A stretch of DNA of 64,000 nucleotides from CAVWDU01 sp963840725. Lineage in GTDB: Bacteria > Pseudomonadota > Gammaproteobacteria > Pseudomonadales > Halieaceae. Positions 61,638 through 64,000 of this stretch are shown here, piece after piece. Location of the stretch: assembly GCA_963840725.1 (NCBI GenBank), contig CAWIZY010000016.1:1488001-1552000 (forward strand). Reading direction: 5' to 3'. Each line of letters begins with the position of its first letter. The first letter of the stretch is position 1. A model generated the notes under the pieces. It saw nothing but the letters and a program-made list of their open reading frames with translations. It searched no databases and was not told where the DNA came from. The position numbers and the translations under genes are program-made.

Positions 61638-62604
61638 CGCGGCTGATCAGCAGTGCTGGCATGGGCGAGTAGATGCCGAGGATGGGGTAGCCGGCCTGCG
61701 CTGGCACCAGTGCATCACGTTCAAGGAGCCCGAGCAGCCAGGTCTCGCGCTGCTGGGGTTTCCCTGCGATCTGGGCGTGCGGCGCAATCAAGGCAGGCCG
61801 GGCGCGGCGGCGGGGCCCGATGCTCTGCGTACCGCGCTGGCGGGACTGGCGTGGCATCATCGAGATGTACCCTACGACGCGGGGGATGTGGTCGTTGGCA
61901 CGGATCTGGCGGCGGCCCAGCAGGCCCACGCAGAGCGTATCGCAGAGCTGCTGTCGCGCCATCATTTCGTCGTTGGCCTCGGGGGCGGCCATGAAATCGG
62001 CTGGGCTGGCTACCTTGGTTGCCGCCATTGGCTGGAACGACGCGACCCGGATAAAGTGCTGGGGATCATTAACTTTGATGCTCATTTCGATCTGCGGGAG
62101 CCGGCACCGTCAGCCAGCTCGGGTACGCCTTTCCTGCAGGTGGCGCAGGATTGCGCAGCCCGGGGTCAGCCGTTTCGCTACGCCTGTCTGGGTATTGCGC
62201 GGCCCGCCAATACGCGGGCTTTGTTCGATCGGGCGGCAGCCCTGGGAGTGCCCTATCTGTTCGACACCGCCTGCGAGGATTCCACCAGTGACCCCTTTCT
62301 GGCAGATTTTTTGGCGGGGGTTGATTACCTTTACCTGACTTTCTGCCTCGACGTCCTGCCGGCCGCGGCCGCCCCCGGTGTCAGTGCTCCGGCAGCGGTG
62401 GGTGTGGAACCGCGCTGGGCGCTGCGTGCGTTGGCTGAGGTGGGCCGACTGTGCGCACAACACCGGGTGCGTTGGTTACTGGCGGACGTGGCAGAGTTGG
62501 CACCGTCGCTTGACACCGCTGGTCTCACTGCCCGCCTGGGGGCGAGGATTATCGATGAGATCGCGGCGGCCCGGCGCAGCGCGGTGGGTGGCCTCGGCGA
62601 TTGA
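61618..62604 (+). CDS. hutG: Formimidoylglutamase
   Basis: HutG splits N-formimidoyl-L-glutamate into glutamate and formamide, the last step of this branch. The 328-residue arginase-family protein has GLGGGHEIGWAGYLG (first His ligand) and INFDAHFDLRE (the DAHFD block). The third block, TFCLDVLPAAAAPGVSAPAA, normally has the metal-binding DxD; here the first aspartate position is a cysteine (CLD). The other five ligand positions are present. Starts at 61618 and 61630 are both possible; the first overlaps hutI by 20 bp. Its stop is directly next to the stop of the convergent GST gene. Confidence 0.88.
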   Translation: MWAAMYSAADQQCWHGRVDAEDGVAGLRWHQCITFKEPEQPGLALLGFPCDLGVRRNQGRPGAAAGPDALRTALAGLAWHHRDVPYDAGDVVVGTDLAAAQQAHAERIAELLSRHHFVVGLGGGHEIGWAGYLGCRHWLERRDPDKVLGIINFDAHFDLREPAPSASSGTPFLQVAQDCAARGQPFRYACLGIARPANTRALFDRAAALGVPYLFDTACEDSTSDPFLADFLAGVDYLYLTFCLDVLPAAAAPGVSAPAAVGVEPRWALRALAEVGRLCAQHRVRWLLADVAELAPSLDTAGLTARLGARIIDEIAAARRSAVGGLGD

Positions 62605-63225
62605 TCAGGCCAGGGCGGCCCGGATGCGCTCGAGTATGGCATGCACGTTCTCGCAACCCTCGGGCGGCCCCAGTTTCACCCAGGCGGCAAACTCGGCACC
62701 GATCAAAAAGTCTATATCTGCCAGCGTGAGCGCGTCCCCGACCAACCACTGGCGCCCCGCCAGTTCCTGGTCGAGCGCGGGCCAGGCGTGGTTAAGGCGA
62801 GTTGTTCCGCGTTCCGCCAAAGCCGGTATCTGGGGCAGATCCAGCGGCCCCGGCAGGCCGCGGTTGACGAAGCCCTTGCTGGTGTTGCGCAACACCTCGG
62901 CGATCGCGCTCATCACCATGTTGAACAGCCGGTGGTCCCAACTCAGCACCTGCGCTTTGTCCAGTGCGTTGGTGCCCAGCAACGGTCGTTCCGGGTGTAG
63001 AGCCTCCAGGTAGGCACAGATGCCGATCACTTCGGTCATCACGGTGCCGTCGTCCAACACCAGGGCTGGCAGGGTGCATTGGGGGTTTATGCTGCGAAAG
63101 CTGTCCTCCAACTGCTCTTTTGCCATCATATCGATCTGTTGCGTGTCGATCTCCAGCCCTTTGTACTGCATAAACAGGGTAACGCGCCTTGGGTTTGGGG
63201 CCGGGTCGTAGGTATACAGTTTCAT
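62605..63225 (-). CDS. Glutathione S-transferase family protein
   Basis: The 206-residue protein has a thioredoxin-like N-domain (MKLYTYDPAPNPRRVTLFMQ, then INPQCTLPALVLDDGTVMTE with the cis-Pro and Glu-Val glutathione contacts). The helical C-domain has QWLVGDALTLADIDFLIGAE. The start ATG at 63225 is preceded by AAGGAG, a near-perfect ribosome-binding site. It is a cytosolic enzyme for glutathione conjugation or peroxide reduction; the substrate is unknown. It is convergent with hutG with no gap. Confidence 0.88.
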   Translation of the reverse strand: MKLYTYDPAPNPRRVTLFMQYKGLEIDTQQIDMMAKEQLEDSFRSINPQCTLPALVLDDGTVMTEVIGICAYLEALHPERPLLGTNALDKAQVLSWDHRLFNMVMSAIAEVLRNTSKGFVNRGLPGPLDLPQIPALAERGTTRLNHAWPALDQELAGRQWLVGDALTLADIDFLIGAEFAAWVKLGPPEGCENVHAILERIRAALA

Positions 63226-63343
63226 GGGGCTTACTCCTTGGTTTCACGATGAATGTGCGGGCAGCCAAGGGTAGATGCAATAGACCTGTGGCGCCAGAGC
63301 AGGGAGTGTCGCCGGCCCGACGTGTCGCTCTGTAATAGCCGGT

Positions 63344-63372
63344 TTTCCATGGCGCTCGGAAGTGGCTATAAT
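63344..63372 (+). promoter_or_regulatory. Sigma-70 promoter of the cytochrome c5 gene
   Basis: A perfect -10 TATAAT (63367-63372) stands 17 bp after a fair -35 TTTCCA (63344-63349). The discriminator GCGCGG is G+C rich. The transcript would start about 25 bases before the start codon. Confidence 0.6.
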
Positions 63373-63403
63373 GCGCGGCCGTTAAACTGAGGACGAAAAC
63401 GTG

Positions 63404-63826
63404 ATGTTACGAATAGCCGTTAGTCTTGTCGCCATGGTGCTGGCTGTCAGCGCTCATGCCCAGGAGCTGAGTGAAAGCGAACTGGCCGCGATCAAGGAAC
63501 GCATCAGCCCCGCCGGTGAAGTTTGCCTGCAGGGCGATAACAGCTGTGGGGGAGCGGCGGCCGTTGCCAGCAGCGAGCCGCGCTCTGGAGAAGCGGTCTA
63601 CAACGCCGCCTGTATGGCCTGCCATAGCAGCGGGGCTGCCGGTGCACCCAAGTACGCCGATGCAGCTGCCTGGGCAGACCGCATCGCCAAGGGCATGGAT
63701 ACACTCTACGCCAGTGGCATCAATGGAATTGCCGGTACTGGCATGATCGCCAAGGGCGGTTGTATGGATTGCTCTGACGAAGAGATTAAAGCCGCAGTAG
63801 ACTACATGGTAGCCGGCAGCCAGTAG
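63404..63826 (+). CDS. Cytochrome c5-type periplasmic mono-heme protein
   Basis: The 140-residue protein has a signal peptide (MLRIAVSLVAMVLAVSAHAQ). One class I cytochrome c domain follows, with heme motif CMACHSSG (Cys-x-x-Cys-His) in the middle, preceded by SGEAVYNAACMA. The C-terminal pair GGCMDCSDEEIKAAVDYMV is typical of cytochrome c5, where two extra cysteines can form a disulfide; the axial Met is probably in GTGMIAKGG. It carries electrons in the periplasm, for example to a terminal oxidase. GAGGACGAAAACGTG precedes the ATG. An in-frame GTG at 63401 is possible. Confidence 0.92.
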   Translation: MLRIAVSLVAMVLAVSAHAQELSESELAAIKERISPAGEVCLQGDNSCGGAAAVASSEPRSGEAVYNAACMACHSSGAAGAPKYADAAAWADRIAKGMDTLYASGINGIAGTGMIAKGGCMDCSDEEIKAAVDYMVAGSQ

Positions 63827-63875
63827 CACGTTTATTCCTGCTACCATGGCTGTCATCGCATGGTGGCAGGCCAGC

Positions 63876-63911
63876 AAAAGCCGTCGTGCCTCGCGCACTG
63901 CGGCTTTTTTT
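63876..63911 (+). terminator. Rho-independent terminator after cytochrome c5
   Basis: AAAAGCCG (63876-63883) pairs with CGGCTTTTTT (63901-63910), with GTGC/GCAC adding to the inner stem, followed by a T-run. It is about 50 bp after the stop. The last 90 bases of the window hold nothing I can name. Confidence 0.8.
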
Positions 63912-64000
63912 ATGCCGGTGCGCCGGTGGCCCCGGCTTTGCCCAAGGTGCGTCGCAACCGTGCTGTTTGGCACTGCTGGTGTGCCGTGACTGCCCCGGCG

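Overview
The window is about 60% GC, densely coded chromosomal DNA from a Gram-negative, most likely marine gammaproteobacterium. An OM60/NOR5 (Halieaceae) relative is my best guess. It is an inference from the combination of a decayed bacteriochlorophyll gene with PpsR-type operator sites, a PEP-CTERM protein, an olefin (ole) operon, a TonB-dependent receptor, DUF1254/DUF3833/DUF2878/DUF3080/DUF4136/DUF4252 families and a complete histidine-utilisation set. No rRNA, CRISPR array or complete prophage is present. One tRNA (Arg, CCG) is present.

Region 1 (1-8060): start of a SulP anion transporter, a degenerate tandem array built on GGACACCC, two pirin-type cupins, a PEP-CTERM secreted protein behind a sigma-54-like promoter, a DUF885 exported protein, a DUF1254/1214 remnant, a second GGGTGTCC array and an alpha/beta hydrolase. 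Region 2 (8090-12015): a nearly full-length magnesium-chelatase H subunit (bchH) broken by at least 18 frame changes, preceded by two TGT-N12-ACA boxes 8 bp apart, the layout known for CrtJ/PpsR operators. Region 3 (12016-17600): a TonB-dependent receptor and then a gene-poor repeat zone with a 39-bp dispersed repeat, an attenuator-like stem pair, a broken small secreted-protein gene, another GGACACCC array, a REP-associated tyrosine transposase (RAYT) and a duplication of its 5' end.

Region 4 (17600-28700): a tandem RidA-like protein and a parallel beta-helix protein, divergent from a large CxxCH/TolB/TPR protein; then an MDR oxidoreductase, a GFA protein, nitronate monooxygenase with a divergent LysR regulator, a GST-like protein and two orphan phage-type tail-tube (gp19-like) proteins. 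Region 5 (28950-38700): an HI0933-family flavoprotein, a complete oleABCD operon, an ECF sigma/anti-sigma/DUF4252/DUF4252 operon and an unrecognised 408-residue protein. Region 6 (38700-48700): a Tat-type FAD oxidoreductase followed by a self-sufficient cytoplasmic reductive dehalogenase fusion (B12 domain, two 4Fe-4S clusters, FMN/NAD reductase and 2Fe-2S ferredoxin domain); tRNA-Arg; then a Dcu transporter, an aspartase carrying a signal peptide and a periplasmic asparaginase.

Region 7 (48790-64000): a DPP-IV type peptidase, a 14-bp tandem repeat, lipoproteins, a sulfotransferase-like gene and histidine degradation split into hutH-hutU (minus) and hutI-hutG (plus). These flank a DUF3833-DUF2878-chalcone isomerase-like block and a cysteine synthase. 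The window closes with a GST and a cytochrome c5.

The items most worth following up are the bchH relic with intact-looking operator, the GGGTGTCC repeat family with its RAYT, the fused reductive dehalogenase and the apparently periplasmic asparagine-to-fumarate module.
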